Source: Verrucomicrobiota bacterium
Lineage (GTDB): Bacteria > Verrucomicrobiota > Verrucomicrobiia > Chthoniobacterales > UBA10450
Assembly (NCBI GenBank): GCA_003218785.1
Contig: QHOM01000010.1
Span: 10,644 to 34,039 of the forward strand
DNA: 23,396 nucleotides
Direction: 5' to 3'
Made by a program: the position numbers and the translations under genes. Below are positions 21,940 through 23,396 of the stretch, one piece after another (position 1 is the stretch's first letter; the number at the start of each line of letters is the position of its first letter). Below the pieces are notes generated by a model. That model was not told the DNA's origin. It searched no databases and saw nothing but the letters and a program-made list of their open reading frames with translations.

Positions 21940-22587
21940 TTAGCAGCTCCGGCTCGATGCGATACGGTTTGTGGCGGTCAGGCGCAGAACGATGAGATAC
22001 AAGACCGCCAATACCGCCACAAAGAGAACGATCCATTGCGAACGGGTCTTGATAAAGGTTACCCAGCCATCAACGTTGGAGATCAAGTCCGGCTGCACTT
22101 GGTAAGCTTTCGCGCCCAGCCAGGCCAAGATGCTGCACCAAAGCGCCGAGCCAGTGATCGTCGCGAGGCTGAATTTCCAAAAATTCATCCGCACAAGTCC
22201 CGCCGGGTAGGAAATCAAATGGCGAATGACCGGCAACAGTCGGGCAAAGAAAACGCCGCCCGTTTCGTAACGCTGCAACCAGACTTCAGCGCGTTCCAGT
22301 TTGTCGTTCGTGATGAGGAAATATATCCCGAAGCGATAAAGCAGAGGGCGCCCGATGAGGAGACAGATCCAGTAACCGATCGCCGCGCCGAGATACGATC
22401 CGATTGTCCCCGCAAGGATGACGCCCGCCATGTTGAGATCGCCGCGAGCCGCAAGAAAGGCCGCCGGCGGAATGACGATTTCGCTCGGAATCGGGACGAT
22501 GGAACTTTCCATCGCCATGAGGGCGATGATGCCCCAGTAACCACCGTGCAGAACCCAACCAAACCAGATTTCAAGTAAATGATGCAT
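21940..22587 (-). CDS. DedA family (VTT domain) membrane protein
   Basis: 215 residues. DedA proteins are inner-membrane proteins; some members flip undecaprenyl phosphate or phospholipids, others affect proton-dependent homeostasis. The family's N-terminal re-entrant motif is AMESSIVPIPSEIVIP (25-40, with Glu27, Pro32, Pro34 and Glu36). The second motif is FFARLLPVIRHLISYPAG at about 113-130, with Arg116, Pro119, Arg122 and the PAG turn. Membrane segments are seen near 15-45, 53-78, 140-160 and 183-203. The ATG at 22587 fits the family start. It is divergent from the MsbA-like ABC exporter, with 101 bp between them. The exact substrate cannot be inferred. Confidence 0.92.
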   Translation of the reverse strand: MHHLLEIWFGWVLHGGYWGIIALMAMESSIVPIPSEIVIPPAAFLAARGDLNMAGVILAGTIGSYLGAAIGYWICLLIGRPLLYRFGIYFLITNDKLERAEVWLQRYETGGVFFARLLPVIRHLISYPAGLVRMNFWKFSLATITGSALWCSILAWLGAKAYQVQPDLISNVDGWVTFIKTRSQWIVLFVAVLAVLYLIVLRLTATNRIASSRSC

Positions 22588-22618
22588 ATTGTCATTCCGA
22601 GCGAAGTCGGGGAATCTC
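22588..22618. repeat. Interspersed GTCATTCCGAGCG-type palindromic repeat
   Basis: The sequence GTCATTCCGAGCGAAGTCGG followed by GGAATCTCT is an imperfect palindrome: ATTCC at the left pairs with GGAAT at the right, and CGA.. with TCG. I recognise it as a widespread intergenic repeat in several bacterial phyla (usual form TCATTCCGAGCGAAGCGAGG, then AATCT). It begins at the 5' end of the DedA gene, within the divergent promoter region. Confidence 0.6.
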
Positions 22619-22652
22619 TCGATGTCAAGCTGCGATCAGTTCGCCATAGTTC

Positions 22653-22685
22653 AATCCAAAATCTAAAATCGGGCAATCTCAAATT
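22653..22685. repeat. Short AAAATC-type direct repeats upstream of the ABC exporter
   Basis: CAATCCAAAATCTAAAATCG followed by GGCAATCTCAAATT contains three to four variants of an (A)AAATCT unit spaced 7-9 bases apart, ending just before the exporter ATG. This is a degenerate low-complexity repeat of a type found between genes in several bacteria. It may host promoter elements, but none can be assigned. Confidence 0.4.
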
Positions 22686-22688
22686 CAC

Positions 22689-23396
22689 ATGTCAATCTAC
22701 CGGCGCGTTCTCCGTTATTATCGCCCATTCCTGGGGCAAACGATCCTCGGATTGTTTCTATCGCTTATTGGCATTGGGCTGAATTTGCTCAAACCGTGGC
22801 CGTTTAAAGTCATCGTCGACGATTTTCTGCGCGCAGGCCCGCCGATAGGGAGTGACTGGCGGATCTGGATTCCTCTGCTGTGTCTGGCGCTGGTCGTGAT
22901 ACAGCTCCTTTGGGGGATCATCAATTGGATCACAAGTTATTTTTTCGTGAAAATCGGGTTACAGGCGCTGCTCAAGTTGCGCACGGATCTGTACTCCTAT
23001 CTGCAATCGCTTTCCCTCAAATATCACGACGCGCGACGTTCGAGTGATTCCAGTTTCCGCGTTGCTTACGATTCCCAATCGATCCAGACGATCTACAACA
23101 AAGGATTCACAAACATCTTCGGATCGACAATCACATTGATCGGAACATTCGTCATTATGCTACGGCTGGATTGGCAGCTAACATTGATTTCGCTTGCAAT
23201 TGTTCCCTTGATTGTCGGCGCGATTTATCTTTTTGCGCATCGGATTCGCCGTGAATCGACATCCATTCAGGAACAGGAGAGCGCGGTCCTGGCGCAAGCG
23301 CAGGAAGGGCTGAGCTCGATCCGAATGGTGCACGCATTTGGGCGCGAGGAATTTGAAGTGCACCAATTCCAGCAGCAAGCCCGCCAAAGTTTGCAA
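22689..23396 (+). CDS. ABC exporter, MsbA-like half-transporter, N-terminal part (cut by window end)
   Basis: Open from the ATG at 22689 to the last base without a stop: 236 residues of the type I exporter transmembrane domain. It begins MSIYRRVLRYYRPFLGQ. Membrane helices are visible near 17-35, 60-82, 140-160 and 162-185. LKPWPFKVIVDDFL, LRTDLYSYLQSLSLKYHD, RLDWQLTLISLAIVPLI and QEGLSSIRMVHAFGREEFE are the family landmarks. The usual TG-x-(L/I)-x-SR segment after the coupling region is replaced by RRSSDSSFRVAYDSQSIQTI, a variant found in one bacterial subgroup. The nucleotide-binding domain should follow beyond the window. Lipid, LPS or drug cargo cannot be decided from this half. Confidence 0.9.
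   Translation, partial: MSIYRRVLRYYRPFLGQTILGLFLSLIGIGLNLLKPWPFKVIVDDFLRAGPPIGSDWRIWIPLLCLALVVIQLLWGIINWITSYFFVKIGLQALLKLRTDLYSYLQSLSLKYHDARRSSDSSFRVAYDSQSIQTIYNKGFTNIFGSTITLIGTFVIMLRLDWQLTLISLAIVPLIVGAIYLFAHRIRRESTSIQEQESAVLAQAQEGLSSIRMVHAFGREEFEVHQFQQQARQSLQ

Noticed and set aside
21686..21943. 85-codon plus-strand open frame
   Set aside because: Ser/Thr/Arg-rich translation, no family likeness, and it ends against the DedA gene.
1..23396. A new multi-gene defence, secretion or mobile system
   Set aside because: I looked for CRISPR repeats, reverse transcriptases, nucleases, toxin-antitoxin pairs, integrases, transposases and phage genes and saw none; the intact genes are mostly core metabolism, envelope and export functions.
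1..23396. tRNA, rRNA, or riboswitch genes
   Set aside because: No TPsiC-arm, rRNA or known riboswitch core was seen by eye; tRNAscan-SE and Infernal runs would settle it.

Overview
The window is about 23.4 kb of moderately GC-rich, gene-dense chromosome. It reads as a Gram-negative member of the Verrucomicrobiota, most likely a soil Chthoniobacterales/Spartobacteria lineage related to Ca. Udaeobacter. The clues are a protein with autotransporter-associated beta-strand repeats, LPS heptose and Kdo genes beside pyrG, and intergenic palindromes and short interspersed repeats of a kind I associate with this group. The taxonomic call is inference; no rRNA or tRNA gene is present.

Layout, left to right. 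(1) 3-977: 3' end of a large beta-strand-repeat surface protein. (2) 1018-2042, minus strand: an eroded segment holding a frameshifted GNAT fragment, an intact GNAT acetyltransferase and the remains of an APS kinase gene. (3) 2043-2447: about 400 bp without genes, rich in short inverted repeats. (4) 2448-3556: a nuoB-nuoC pair with no other complex I gene beside it. (5) 7575-3602, minus strand: two small secreted proteins of unknown function, a PhoH ATPase, and a PgpH-like HD phosphohydrolase lacking its extracellular domain. (6) 7733-11846: hldA, gmhB, kdsB, pyrG, an inner-core LPS precursor set in which PyrG makes the CTP that KdsB uses. (7) 13289-11740, minus strand: purE and sua5; sua5 runs 107 bp into the 3' end of pyrG on the opposite strand. 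(8) 13377-14979: aroK, then a queG interrupted by an out-of-frame internal deletion. (9) 15096-19820: a MacAB-like export operon with an adaptor, an ATPase and two different FtsX-type permeases. (10) 21200-19905, minus strand: purB. (11) 21201-21939: mostly non-coding, with one possible 81-residue gene. (12) 22587-21940, minus strand: a DedA protein, divergent from (13) 22689-23396: the first 236 residues of an MsbA-like ABC exporter cut by the window end.

Coupled genes overlap by four bases (ATGA or GTGA) at nuoB/nuoC, kdsB/pyrG and purE/sua5. Shine-Dalgarno sequences are weak or absent at many starts, and GTG or TTG starts are common, so several 5' ends are uncertain.

I see no CRISPR array, integrase, transposase, phage module or recognisable defence system, and no convincing new multi-gene system. 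The most unusual items are the PgpH without its sensor domain, the antisense coding overlap of pyrG and sua5, the orphan nuoBC pair, two conserved enzymes carrying out-of-frame internal deletions (cysC, queG), and several interspersed palindromic repeats.
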